From Lachnospiraceae bacterium (lineage in GTDB: Bacteria > Bacillota > Clostridia > Lachnospirales > Lachnospiraceae), in contig JAJPWX010000039.1 in NCBI GenBank assembly GCA_021205755.1, forward strand, positions 1 to 64,000: a stretch of 64,000 nucleotides of DNA, written 5' to 3'. Under the pieces are notes generated by a model, which saw only the letters and a list, made by a program, of their open reading frames with translations, was not told the DNA's origin and ran no database searches. Numbering within the stretch: position 1 is the first letter of the stretch; each line of letters starts with the position of its first letter. A program made the translations under genes and the position numbers. Positions 27,964-36,948 of the stretch are shown piece by piece.

Positions 27964-30219
27964 TCATTTATTCTGTCCTTTGGCGCTCGATTTACGCACT
28001 CTTCCCTGTCCGGGATTTTTTTTGCGCGTCCCGGCTGCATTTTCTGCATCCGCTACTTTCCCGTTTTTATAGTACTTTGCCGCCTCATCAAACATGGGCC
28101 GCAGCGCGGTCTGGTTCCGCAGAGACATGACTCCCTCCGTCCGTGAGCGGATAAAATTTTCCAGTTTTTCCATATATTCGTCACTCGTAATCGAGCCTTC
28201 CGCAACGTAGGTAAGCCCTTTTTCCCAGCTCGCAGTCAATTCCGGATTCAGTAAAGAGCGAATCGAACAGTAGACAACATCGTGAACCATCTCCCCCTGC
28301 AGGGTCGGCGTCAGGATCTGCGTCTTTTTATTCAGTGCCAAATATTCATTGGATACAAGCTTCTTGAGAATCTCCGCACGTGTCGCACTCGTACCGATAC
28401 CGCTGCCTTTGATCTGCGCGCGCAGCTCCTCGTCCTCAATCAGCTGCCCCGCATTCTCCATAGCAAGAATCATTGAGCCGGAATTGTAACGCTTCGGCGG
28501 GGACGTCTCCCCCTCGCGAATGCCCAGGGAGCGCACCGGAAGCTGCATTCCCCTGCGCAAGCCTTTCAGCGATTCCAGCAGGTCTGCGCCAAACTCCGTC
28601 TCCCCGCTATCCGTCTCATTGCCGCCCGCGCCATTTTCCGCACCAGGAAGCATATCCGTATTTGCTCCGCCGCTGTTTGCTGACATACCCTGCGTCTGAT
28701 TCTGACTTTTCTTTTTTCTGTCATTTGGGTTGCCAGCCACTTTGAAATATCCTTCTGACAACAGCACCTTAAAGGAAAAGAAAAACTTCTCCTTTCCCAT
28801 CGCAGTCACCATTGTAATCTTCTGAAATTCCGCTGCCGGATAAAAAATGCTTAAAAATCGCCGCACGATGGCCGCGTAAACCCCATAAGCGTGCCCTTTC
28901 AGTGCGCTAAGCGCATTCAGCCCCTGTCCGGTAGGAATAATCGCATAGTGATCGGTGATCTGCTTATCATTGACATATCTCGTCTTTGCGATTCCCTTAT
29001 AGGAGCCGGATGACAAAATTTCTTCCGCGAATTCCGCGGCAGGCGCAAATCTTTTCAGGCCGCCGATATTTTTATGTATTTCCTTCGCCACCGCGGTCGA
29101 AAGGACACGGGCGTCGGTTCGCGGATAAGTCACCAGCTTCTTCTCATACAGCTCCTGCACAATCCGCAGCGTCTCATCCGGGCTGATTTTAAACATGCGG
29201 GAGCATTCGTTCTGAAGCTCTGCCAGATTATAGAGCAAAGGCGGATTTTTCTTTTCTTTCTTCTTCTCAATCGAATCAATACGGGCTGTCTCTCCAGAGG
29301 TGGCCGCCAGCACATCAGTATCCGTCAGACACGGTCTTTGTCCAGCCGTCTCCGCATTCTGTGCGCTTCCCGGCATCAGAGAGGTAATCAGCGCCGCGGC
29401 ATCCTCCCGCTTTAAAAAGCCGTTTTCTTTGTAAAGCTTTGGGGAAAGATACCAGTCGGAACCCTCTACCGCACGAAATTCCCCTTCCAGGGATGACTGT
29501 GCTTGGCCCGGCAGCTCCACTGACTGCACGACACGGTAAAATGGTGTCTTCACAAACTGCCGAATCTCACGCTCGCGCCGAACCACCATCCCCAGAACGC
29601 ACGTCATCACGCGCCCAACGGAAACAACCGCACGATTCTTTCCGAGGTAGCTGGAAATCGCATTCCCATATTTCAATGTCAGCAGACGGGAAAAATTGAT
29701 TCCCATCAGATAGTCTTCTTTCGCACGCAAATAAGCGGCTGACGCCAGGTTGTCATACGCGGAAAGGTCTTTTGCCTGCTCAATCCCGCGGTGAATCTCC
29801 TCCTCTGTCTGGGAATCAATCCAGACACGGCGGCGCTTCTTGCCGCGCACCTTTGCCTCCTGCTCCACCAGACGGTATATATATTCTCCCTCCCGCCCGG
29901 AATCCGTACAGACATAGATCGTATCTACGTCGCTTCGGTTCAGAAGATGGCTCACGATCGTGAACTGCTTCTTCACGGAAGGAATCACTTCATATAAAAA
30001 CTGATCCGGGATAAACGGCAGGGTATCCAGACTCCATCTTTTGTATTTGGGGTCATAGGCCTCCGGATAACTCATCGTCACCAGATGCCCGACACACCAG
30101 GTCACCACATAGGAATCCGACTCCTGATAGCCGTCGCCGCGCCGCATATCCTCATGCAATGCCTTCGCGAACTCCTGCGCCACGCTTGGTTTTTCTGCTA
30201 TAAACAGCGATTTTGCCAT
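27964..30219 (-). CDS. topB: Type IA DNA topoisomerase III
   Basis: 751 aa. The TOPRIM start SLFIAEKPSVAQEFAKAL and CTDSGREGEYIYRLV carry the acidic metal residues. The catalytic Tyr is in LVTYPRTDARVLS. It relaxes or decatenates single-stranded DNA through a 5'-phosphotyrosine link. An Asn/Gly/Ser-rich insert of about 45 residues (around 515-560) interrupts the otherwise standard fold. The basic tail lacks zinc fingers, as in TopB rather than TopA. GGAGGATT precedes the ATG. Related copies are often carried on integrative elements, but no other mobile genes are nearby. Confidence 0.93.
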   Translation of the reverse strand: MAKSLFIAEKPSVAQEFAKALHEDMRRGDGYQESDSYVVTWCVGHLVTMSYPEAYDPKYKRWSLDTLPFIPDQFLYEVIPSVKKQFTIVSHLLNRSDVDTIYVCTDSGREGEYIYRLVEQEAKVRGKKRRRVWIDSQTEEEIHRGIEQAKDLSAYDNLASAAYLRAKEDYLMGINFSRLLTLKYGNAISSYLGKNRAVVSVGRVMTCVLGMVVRREREIRQFVKTPFYRVVQSVELPGQAQSSLEGEFRAVEGSDWYLSPKLYKENGFLKREDAAALITSLMPGSAQNAETAGQRPCLTDTDVLAATSGETARIDSIEKKKEKKNPPLLYNLAELQNECSRMFKISPDETLRIVQELYEKKLVTYPRTDARVLSTAVAKEIHKNIGGLKRFAPAAEFAEEILSSGSYKGIAKTRYVNDKQITDHYAIIPTGQGLNALSALKGHAYGVYAAIVRRFLSIFYPAAEFQKITMVTAMGKEKFFFSFKVLLSEGYFKVAGNPNDRKKKSQNQTQGMSANSGGANTDMLPGAENGAGGNETDSGETEFGADLLESLKGLRRGMQLPVRSLGIREGETSPPKRYNSGSMILAMENAGQLIEDEELRAQIKGSGIGTSATRAEILKKLVSNEYLALNKKTQILTPTLQGEMVHDVVYCSIRSLLNPELTASWEKGLTYVAEGSITSDEYMEKLENFIRSRTEGVMSLRNQTALRPMFDEAAKYYKNGKVADAENAAGTRKKNPGQGRVRKSSAKGQNK

Positions 30220-30392
30220 GTAAATCCTCCGAACAATGTATTAAAAACAGGAAAACCCCTGTGCAAATAGAAAGCAGCAGACAAATACCACTGCCACAGC
30301 ATAATCGTTTCAATAAATCCACAACAGATCTATTATAAAAGTTATCCTACAATTTTGCAATTATTATTTTTTTATATTCTACGATAAATCAA

Positions 30393-30420
30393 TTGACATT
30401 TTGCGTGCATATGTTATATA
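30393..30420 (+). promoter_or_regulatory. Toxin promoter
   Basis: TTGACA (30393-30398), a 16-bp spacer and TATATA (30415-30420), about 110 bp ahead of the small toxin reading frame. Nothing else is visible between the topB start and here. Confidence 0.75.
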
Positions 30421-30531
30421 TGTGTAAGTCTTTATTATTTGTGTATCATAAAAATTGAATAATGTATTTAACCAGGGAGCCGGGGGACGTCTCTCACCCA
30501 ATCCGAATACCTTGCGGAAAGGGGGATTATT

Positions 30532-30615
30532 ATGAGTACATACGAAGAATTTATGGTTTTACTGACTTTGGCATTACTGATAGTCGAAATTCTGAATATG
30601 GAAAATAAGAAATAG
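30532..30615 (+). CDS. Hol_Tox-like type I toxin peptide
   Basis: 27-aa hydrophobic peptide starting MSTYEEFMVLL and ending in NMENKK, with one membrane-spanning stretch. Its start resembles the MSTYE(S/T)LM start of TxpA/Hol_Tox small toxins of Firmicutes, which insert into the cell membrane. AAAGGGGG (30518-30525) lies six bases before the ATG. The 5' and 3' ends of the mRNA can pair over a long distance, and an antisense promoter reads in from the right; both are hallmarks of type I toxin-antitoxin loci. Confidence 0.8.
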   Translation: MSTYEEFMVLLTLALLIVEILNMENKK

Positions 30616-30708
30616 CCGTCCTGCTCTTGGCGGAGATGACGACTATTACTTATAGGAACTATTAACGCCGGGTCGGGTGAGTGGCATTCACCTTCCGGCT
30701 CCCTTGTT
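30605..30708 (-). ncRNA. Predicted antisense RNA antitoxin
   Basis: From a strong minus-strand promoter (30715-30742) an RNA of about 100 nt would run left through the 3' half of the toxin transcript. It would end at a hairpin, TAGTCGTC...GACGGCTA, followed by TTTCTTATTTT on the minus strand (about 30600-30645). It is complementary to the toxin mRNA 3' untranslated region and the last codons. Boundaries are inferred from promoter and hairpin positions only. Confidence 0.6.
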
Positions 30709-30714
30709 AAATGC

Positions 30715-30742
30715 ATTATAACATAAAAATATAATTTTTCAA
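30715..30742 (-). promoter_or_regulatory. Antisense (antitoxin) promoter
   Basis: Minus strand TTGAAA (30737-30742), a 16-bp spacer and consensus TATAAT (30715-30720). It points toward the toxin gene and away from asd, so its only apparent product is the antisense RNA. Confidence 0.7.
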
Positions 30743-30776
30743 GATCACAAAATCATTTTTTATACATTACCACTCT

Positions 30777-31862
30777 TTACTTCGCCGCAATATACCCAAG
30801 CGCTTTTAATGTCTCCGCACAGAGCACCGCCCCGCCGGCCGCGCCGCGCACGGTATTATGGGAGAGTCCGACAAACTTATAATCATAGATCGTATCCTCA
30901 CGGAGACGTCCGATGGAAACGCCCATTCCATTCTCATAGTCGACGTCAAGAACTACCTGCGGGCGGTTGTCCTCTTCCATGTACTGAATGAAATGCTTCG
31001 GCGCACTCGGAAGCTCCAGCTTCTGCGGAAGCCCGGAAAAGTTCACCAACTTCTCGATGAGCTGCTCTTTGGTCGGCTTTTTGCGGAATTTTACAAATAC
31101 CGCTGCCGTATGGCCATTCAGCACCGGTACCCGGATACACTGGCAGGTAATCTTCGGCTCTGTAGCCGGCTTGATCACACCGTCTTCGACAACACCCCAG
31201 AGACGAAGCGGCTCTTTTTCACTCTTCTCCTCTTCACCGCCGATGTATGGGATGACGTTTTCTACCATCTCTGGCCAATCCTTAAATGTCTTGCCTGCTC
31301 CGGAAATCGCCTGGTATGTAGTTGCGACCACCTCATACGGCTCATATTCACGCCACGCGCTCAAAGCCGGTGCGTAGCTCTGGATGGAGCAGTTCGGCTT
31401 TACCGCGATAAAACCGCGGGTCGTCCCAAGACGCTTTTTCTGGGATGCGATCACTTCAAAATGCTCCGGGTTGATCTCCGGCACGACCATCGGGACATCC
31501 GGTGTCCAGCGATGGGCACTGTTGTTAGATACAACCGGAGTTTCCGTTTTTGCATATTCCTCTTCGATCGCGCGAATCTCATCCTTCGACATATCGACCG
31601 CGGAAAATACAAAATCCACGCTCGCTGCGACCGCCTCTACCTCATTGACATTCATAACAACCAGCTTTTTCACCGCCTCCGGCATCGGGGTCGTCATCTT
31701 CCATCTGCCGCCGACAGCCTCTTCATATGTCTTGCCGGCGCTGCGCGGGCTGGCCGCCACCGTCACTACCTCAAACCAGGGGTGATTCTCCAACAGAGAG
31801 ATAAATCTCTGCCCTACCATTCCGGTCGCTCCCAGAATACCAACTCTCAGTTTCTGACTCAT
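30777..31862 (-). CDS. asd: Aspartate-semialdehyde dehydrogenase
   Basis: 361 aa from the ATG at 31862, preceded by GAGGAG; an upstream extension to 31922 has no site and lies before the Rossmann start VGILGATGMVGQRF. It reduces aspartyl phosphate to aspartate semialdehyde with NADPH, the branch point to lysine, threonine and methionine. Catalytic Cys is in AVKPNCSIQ, and SGAGKTFKDWPEM and HTAAVFVKF fit the archaeal/fungal-type ASD subclass rather than the E. coli type. A strong promoter lies upstream; no lysine riboswitch was recognised. Confidence 0.94.
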   Translation of the reverse strand: MSQKLRVGILGATGMVGQRFISLLENHPWFEVVTVAASPRSAGKTYEEAVGGRWKMTTPMPEAVKKLVVMNVNEVEAVAASVDFVFSAVDMSKDEIRAIEEEYAKTETPVVSNNSAHRWTPDVPMVVPEINPEHFEVIASQKKRLGTTRGFIAVKPNCSIQSYAPALSAWREYEPYEVVATTYQAISGAGKTFKDWPEMVENVIPYIGGEEEKSEKEPLRLWGVVEDGVIKPATEPKITCQCIRVPVLNGHTAAVFVKFRKKPTKEQLIEKLVNFSGLPQKLELPSAPKHFIQYMEEDNRPQVVLDVDYENGMGVSIGRLREDTIYDYKFVGLSHNTVRGAAGGAVLCAETLKALGYIAAK

Positions 31863-32251
31863 TTTTTCATTTCTCCTCATATTCATGTTGTCTAAAATGT
31901 TATGTCTTTGTCTGGCACACATTTGTCTTTACAAGATACACTCGTTTGGTCTCACTGTCAAGACCCAAAAAACTTTTTTCGGTACAATCGCCTGATTTTT
32001 CTGTGTTGAAATTAGGATACTTGTGACTGTGAAAGTACGGAACAGTTACAAGTAATTTTCACATATCCTCCATAATCTGAACATATTCTAAACACATTTC
32101 GCGCGTATAGTACCAGATGAAACAAATGAAGGACATCATACCAACATTTGTTTTTCATACATTTTTCTCTGGCGGGCAGCGATGCCCGCCCTCCTTTGTT
32201 TGCTGAGAAAGCGTTCTCAATGGTCAGACTCGTGGTGCGCTCATTGCGTTC
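31863..32251. other. Intergenic region between asd and argH
   Basis: 389 bp. It holds the asd promoter, a perfect hairpin GGCGGGCA-GCGA-TGCCCGCC (32171-32190) that may end argH transcription but lacks a minus-strand T-run, and a short direct repeat: 22 bases at 32211-32232 match the argH 3' end at 32246-32267 in 19 positions. No gene is seen. Confidence 0.5.
31933..31961 (-). promoter_or_regulatory. asd promoter
   Basis: Minus strand TTGACA (31956-31961), a 17-bp spacer and TATCTT (31933-31938), about 70 bp before the asd start codon. Confidence 0.75.
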
Positions 32252-33634
32252 TCAATACTCAGACTCCAGATACTCTTTATAATTCTCCAGCGTCTCCCTC
32301 ATCGCTGCTTCGCCGGGCGCACCTTTGGTCAGTCTCTTTTCCACGCAGGTCTTCATACTGATCGCTTCGTAGATGTCTTCCTCAAACGCTTCGCTCTCCT
32401 CGCGGAATTCCGCAAGGCTCAGATCATCGAGCGCCTTGTTTTCCGCAATGCAGCGCAGCACCAGACGGCCGGAAATTCCGTGCGCGTCACGGAACGGTAC
32501 ACCGTGACTGACCAGATAATCAGCGACGTCCGTGGCGTTCGTAAACCCGTTTTTCGCGGAAGCCTCCATCACGTCTTTGTTAAACTTCATCGTGTCAAGC
32601 ATGTCTGTAAAAAGAGGCAGGCAGGCATTCACGGTATCAATCGCGTCAAAGGTGCCTTCCTTGTCCTCCTGCATATCCTTATTGTAAGCCAGAGGAATGC
32701 CCTTCATCGTCGTCAGAATCCCCATCAGGGATGCGTACACCCGGCCGGTCTTGCCGCGCACCAGCTCGGCAATGTCCGGATTCTTTTTCTGCGGCATGAT
32801 GCTGCTGCCGGTGCTGTAAGCGTCGTCAATCTCCACAAAACGGTATTCATTGGAATTCCAGATGATGATTTCCTCGGAAAAACGGCTCAGATGCATCATG
32901 ATGGTCGAGAGCGCACTCAGATATTCAATCACATAATCACGGTCGGACACCGAATCCATGCTGTTCATCGTCGGGCCGTCAAACCCCAGCAGCTCGGCCG
33001 TGTAATCGCGGTCCAGCGGATAGGTCGTACCCGCCAGTGCGCCCGCGCCGAGCGGACAGTAATTCATCCGTTTATAAATATCAGCCAGCCGTGAACGGTC
33101 GCGTTTAAACATTTCAAAATAAGCACCGATGTGGTGAGCCAGCGTCACCGGCTGCGCTTTCTGCAAATGGGTAAAGCCAGGCATGAACGTATCCAGGTTC
33201 TCCTCCATGATACGATAGAGTACCTTTAAAAGCTCCTTTACAAGCCGATCAGTCTCCTTCACCGCATCACGGACATACATCCGCATATCCAGCGCCACCT
33301 GATCGTTGCGGCTGCGACCGGTGTGCAGCTTTTTTCCGGCATCGCCGATGCGCTCGGTCAGATTCGCCTCCACAAAGCTGTGGATATCCTCATACTCTGG
33401 TGTAATCGCAAGTGTGCCATTCTCTACATCTGTAAGGATTCCCTCCAGCCCTGCTGTAATCTGATCGCGTTCTTTTTCCGTAAGAATTCCCTGCTTCGCG
33501 AGCATTTTCACATGCGCCAGACTTCCCTCAATGTCCTGCCGATATAAACGTTTATCAAATGAAATCGAAGCATTGAAATCGTATACCATCTGATCGGTCG
33601 CCTTCGTAAAGCGCCCGCCCCATAACTGTGCCAT
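32252..33634 (-). CDS. argH: Argininosuccinate lyase
   Basis: 460 aa, full length. It splits argininosuccinate to arginine and fumarate, the last step of arginine synthesis. The fumarase/ASL superfamily signature GSSIMPQKKNPD holds the catalytic Ser loop, HTGRSRNDQVALDMRMY is the substrate region, and TSVSDRDYVIEYLS-type residues follow (here DSVSDRDY). GGAGGATT precedes the ATG. argG is not adjacent, so arginine genes are scattered. Confidence 0.97.
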   Translation of the reverse strand: MAQLWGGRFTKATDQMVYDFNASISFDKRLYRQDIEGSLAHVKMLAKQGILTEKERDQITAGLEGILTDVENGTLAITPEYEDIHSFVEANLTERIGDAGKKLHTGRSRNDQVALDMRMYVRDAVKETDRLVKELLKVLYRIMEENLDTFMPGFTHLQKAQPVTLAHHIGAYFEMFKRDRSRLADIYKRMNYCPLGAGALAGTTYPLDRDYTAELLGFDGPTMNSMDSVSDRDYVIEYLSALSTIMMHLSRFSEEIIIWNSNEYRFVEIDDAYSTGSSIMPQKKNPDIAELVRGKTGRVYASLMGILTTMKGIPLAYNKDMQEDKEGTFDAIDTVNACLPLFTDMLDTMKFNKDVMEASAKNGFTNATDVADYLVSHGVPFRDAHGISGRLVLRCIAENKALDDLSLAEFREESEAFEEDIYEAISMKTCVEKRLTKGAPGEAAMRETLENYKEYLESEY

Positions 33635-33747
33635 CGTAAATCCTCCTGTATCTCGTTAGCCATCTATATCCAGATTCCGTATATATCTTCCAAAGTCTAT
33701 CACAAGCTTTGCTCTCATGCAAGAATAAAATTTGGGCATCCGCTCCT

Positions 33748-36057
33748 CTAATTTTCCTCTATCTGGAACAAGGCATCTCCGGCCTGCACTTCTCCTTCCT
33801 TTAAAAGCGTTATCTTCTGATTCTCAGGCAGTTCTGCAAATAAAACCGGTGAAACCATAGAGGCAGCATGCTCCTGCAGATACTCCAGGTCAAGCTTCAG
33901 AAGCGGCGTTCCCTGTTTCACCTTATCCCGCGGAGAAACCAGCACTTCGAAGCCCTGTCCCTTCAATTCCACCGTATCAATACCGATATGAATCAGGATA
34001 CTGACTCCCGAATCCGTAAGAAATCCGACTGCGTGCTTTGTGTCAAACACGAAATCAATCTCTCCGTCCTCCGGCGCCCGCACCAGCGGATCCGTCGGCG
34101 TCACAACTGCTCCCTCGCCCATCATTTTCTCCGCAAAAGCGGGATCCGGACAGGTGGCGAGCGGCGCAGCAATGCCGGTCATGGGACTATGAATGATCCT
34201 GTTTCCGGGAATCACATTATTTTTTCTGTAAACATCCGACGGTTCGGAACCGTAATCCGCCGTAACGATGGCATCCGCCTCGATTTTCTTATCAGAAGCA
34301 CACTCTGCTGCCGATCTCTGCCAAGAAGAGATTTGCGCACTTCCCGCCTCATCCTCCAAAATAGCCTCCAGATAAGTCTCCAGATTCGATTTGATTACTG
34401 TCACATTCGGCCCGTAAATGACCTGTACACCTTTTCCTTTGCGGATGACACCGGAAGCGCCAGTTGACCGCAGCAGGGCGTCGCTGACTTTTGACGGATC
34501 CGCCACCGTACAGCGCAGCCTCGTAGCACAGCAATCCACGTCCTCTATATTGCCCTTGCCCCCAAGGCCCCGCGTAATCGCGGCGCTGACCGGATCGTTT
34601 TCATCCACTCTTTCATTACCCGCGCGAACTAATGTCTCGCCGCCATTTCTTGTGCCAGCATTTGCTTTCTCACCAATCCTTCCGCCGGAGGCAGTGCCTC
34701 CTTCAACCACACTTTTCGCATTTACATCCGCTCTTGTATAAAGCTTCACATCCGTTTCGTCATCCTCACGCCCAGGCGTCTTAAAATCAAATTTTAAAAT
34801 CAGAAAGCGAAACAGAAAATAATACAGGAAAGAGTAAATCACCCCAACCGGAATCACCAGCAGCCAATTCGTCTTTGCGTTCCCCTGTAAAATGCCGAAG
34901 AGGAAAAAATCCAGGAATCCGCCGGAAAAGGTCAGACCGATCGCGATATTCAGCATATGGGCGACCATATAACAGCTGCCCGCGAGCACTACCTGCACCG
35001 CAAACAGCGCCGGAGCCACAAACAGAAAAGAAAACTCCAACGGCTCCGTAATTCCGGTTGCCATGCAGGTAAGTGCCGCGGAGAGCAGAAGACCGCCCGC
35101 CTGCTTTTTCTTTTCCGGTTTTGCGCACTGGTACATAGCCAACGCCGCACCCGGAAGACCAAAAATCATAAAAATAAATTCCCCGGAAAAATACCGCGTT
35201 GCGTCCGCGCTGAAATGCTCAATATTTGCAGAGTCAGCCAGCTGTGCGAAGAAAATGTTCTGTCCGCCCTCAACAATCCGCCCGGCAACCTCCATCGTGC
35301 CGCCCAGCGCCGTCTGCCAGAACGGCATATAGAAAACATGATGCAGCCCAAACGGAATCAGCGCCCGCTTTACCAGACCAAAAATTAGTGTCCCGATGTA
35401 GCCGGAACGCGTCACCAGGCCGCCGAGGCTGTAAATACCTGTCTGCACAATCGGCCAGACAAAATACAGCAGAATACCGACGAACATATAGACTACCGTC
35501 GAGATGATCGGCACAAACCTGGTGCCGCCGAAAAAAGACAATGCATTCGGCAGCTGAATCCGATAAAACCGATTGTGCAGCGCAGCCACGCCAAGTCCGA
35601 CGATAATCCCGCCAAAGACACCCATCTGCAGCGTATAAATCCCGCAGGATGTTGTGACCGTTCCCTCCAACACCGATTCCGCAATCTCGCCATCCACAAG
35701 CTTCCCGTTGATCTCCAGCATTGCCCGGATCGCCGCATTCATAACAAAATAAGCAATCACCGCTGAAAGGGCGGCCACATCCTTTTCCTTCTTTCCCATG
35801 CCAATCGCGACACCGATCGCAAACAAAAGCGGCAGATTATCAAATACCACACTGCCGACGTCATTCATAATGACCAGAAGCGCGTGCAATACTGTCCCTT
35901 CCCCCAGAAACCGAGTCAGACGATACGTTTCCAAAGTCGTCTCGTTTGTAAAAGAACTTCCAATCCCCATCAGAAGTCCCGCCACCGGAAGAATCGCGAT
36001 CGGGAGCATAAAGCTGCGCCCCACGCGCTGCAAAACGCCAAATACTCTGTCTTTCAT
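33748..36057 (-). CDS. ptsG: PTS glucose-type EIICBA permease
   Basis: About 769 aa from the ATG at 36057, chosen because the protein then begins KDRVFGVLQRVGRSFMLPI like other PtsG proteins; a longer 779-aa start at 36087 has no better site. It imports and phosphorylates a hexose, probably glucose. Domain order is membrane EIIC (about 1-430), a Gly/Ser/Arg-rich linker, EIIB with the phosphorylated Cys in DVDCCATRLRCTVADP, and EIIA with His in ILIHIGIDTVELKGQGF near the C-terminus. A terminator-like hairpin just upstream could be a GlcT-type antitermination leader. It could also be N-acetylglucosamine-specific; substrate is inferred. Confidence 0.88.
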   Translation of the reverse strand: MKDRVFGVLQRVGRSFMLPIAILPVAGLLMGIGSSFTNETTLETYRLTRFLGEGTVLHALLVIMNDVGSVVFDNLPLLFAIGVAIGMGKKEKDVAALSAVIAYFVMNAAIRAMLEINGKLVDGEIAESVLEGTVTTSCGIYTLQMGVFGGIIVGLGVAALHNRFYRIQLPNALSFFGGTRFVPIISTVVYMFVGILLYFVWPIVQTGIYSLGGLVTRSGYIGTLIFGLVKRALIPFGLHHVFYMPFWQTALGGTMEVAGRIVEGGQNIFFAQLADSANIEHFSADATRYFSGEFIFMIFGLPGAALAMYQCAKPEKKKQAGGLLLSAALTCMATGITEPLEFSFLFVAPALFAVQVVLAGSCYMVAHMLNIAIGLTFSGGFLDFFLFGILQGNAKTNWLLVIPVGVIYSFLYYFLFRFLILKFDFKTPGREDDETDVKLYTRADVNAKSVVEGGTASGGRIGEKANAGTRNGGETLVRAGNERVDENDPVSAAITRGLGGKGNIEDVDCCATRLRCTVADPSKVSDALLRSTGASGVIRKGKGVQVIYGPNVTVIKSNLETYLEAILEDEAGSAQISSWQRSAAECASDKKIEADAIVTADYGSEPSDVYRKNNVIPGNRIIHSPMTGIAAPLATCPDPAFAEKMMGEGAVVTPTDPLVRAPEDGEIDFVFDTKHAVGFLTDSGVSILIHIGIDTVELKGQGFEVLVSPRDKVKQGTPLLKLDLEYLQEHAASMVSPVLFAELPENQKITLLKEGEVQAGDALFQIEEN

Positions 36058-36107
36058 CCTGAAACCCACTCTTTCCAAAGAATTCATAAGAGAGGTTTAT
36101 GCGCATA

Positions 36108-36152
36108 GTAAAACACAGGTACACATAAACCATCTGTTATGTATACCTGTGT
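36108..36152 (-). terminator. Hairpin between queH and ptsG
   Basis: Arms 36113-36128 and 36137-36152 pair in 15 of 16 positions around an 8-nt loop. On the minus strand TTTTACT follows. It may simply end queH transcription, or sit in the ptsG leader as the terminator half of an antiterminator switch. No RAT sequence was identified with confidence. Confidence 0.6.
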
Positions 36153-36182
36153 CCGAATATATATTTTTCGCAGTTTTTTCGT

Positions 36183-36857
36183 TCATATACCTGCTATTTC
36201 ATTTTTCTTTTCCCGCTCTTTCTTCGAAAACACGCATCCACAGTAATCCTGCCGATACAGCCCATATTCCGCCGAGAGCTCCACCGACCGCTTATATCCA
36301 TTGCGCTTCTTAAAGTCACAGGGCAGCCACCGCATCTGATACTCACGGGCAAGCTCTTCCCCGATCTCGTTGAGCTTCGGCGCGTTTTTAAGCGGGCTAA
36401 TGGTCAGCGTCGTTGTGACATAATCAAAGCCATCCGCCGCCGCCCTCCGCACTGCCTCTCCGAGCCGCAGCCGAAAGCACGCAAAACACCGCTCGCCGCC
36501 CTCCGGGATCTGCTCCAGACCACGTACCACCTCATAAAACTCCCGGCTGTCAAAGCGCCCCTCGATCAGTCGCACCGGATTTGGCAGCACACCGTTTGCC
36601 CCCATCTCTTCAATCAGGCGGCGCTGCTCCCGGACACGCCGCGCGTATTCATCCTCCGGGTAAATATTCGGGTTATAGTAAAGAACCGTAATTTGAAAAT
36701 ACTGTGATAAATACTCCAGCACATAGCTGCTGCAGGGTGCGCAGCAGCTGTGAAGCAGCAGAGTCGGAACCGCACAGCCATTTGCGGTGTTTTTGGCGAT
36801 CACCTGCTCCAGTTCTTTCTGGTAGTTGCGCTTTTTCTGCACAGAAAGCTTTTCCAT
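36183..36857 (-). CDS. queH: Epoxyqueuosine reductase QueH
   Basis: 224 aa, DUF208/QueH family, the non-cobalamin enzyme that reduces epoxyqueuosine to queuosine in tRNA. Conserved cysteine pairs are visible in HSCCAPCSS, GERCFACFRLR and DYCGCVFS, expected to bind iron-sulfur and metal. PLKNAPKLNEIG and LPCDFKKRNGYKRS follow the family pattern. AAGGAG lies upstream of the ATG. It stands upstream of ptsG without evident functional link. Confidence 0.92.
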   Translation of the reverse strand: MEKLSVQKKRNYQKELEQVIAKNTANGCAVPTLLLHSCCAPCSSYVLEYLSQYFQITVLYYNPNIYPEDEYARRVREQRRLIEEMGANGVLPNPVRLIEGRFDSREFYEVVRGLEQIPEGGERCFACFRLRLGEAVRRAAADGFDYVTTTLTISPLKNAPKLNEIGEELAREYQMRWLPCDFKKRNGYKRSVELSAEYGLYRQDYCGCVFSKKEREKKNEIAGI

Positions 36858-36948
36858 TTAGTAAAACACTCCTTACCGGTTTTTGTCATAATCATTTCTG
36901 AACAATTACAGACAATATACCATAAACCGAGAGACATGGAAAGTGTTT

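Larger units (their letters stand above)
30459..30719. repeat. 25-bp inverted repeats bounding the type I toxin unit
   Basis: Left arm 30459-30483 and right arm 30695-30719 are inverted copies with 23 of 25 matching positions, ending in AGGGAGCCGG/CCGGCTCCCT. An inner pair, CTCACCC (30493-30499) and GGGTGAG (30675-30681), lets the two mRNA ends fold together. The arms also include the -10 region of the antisense promoter. Confidence 0.85.

Noticed and set aside
30468..30716. 82-aa minus-strand frame over the toxin unit
   Set aside because: It overlaps the inverted repeats and the toxin gene in antisense; no start site or protein character.
31863..32251. Lysine riboswitch ahead of asd
   Set aside because: The leader from the predicted start to the asd codon is only about 60 nt and the upstream gap shows no riboswitch core I recognise.
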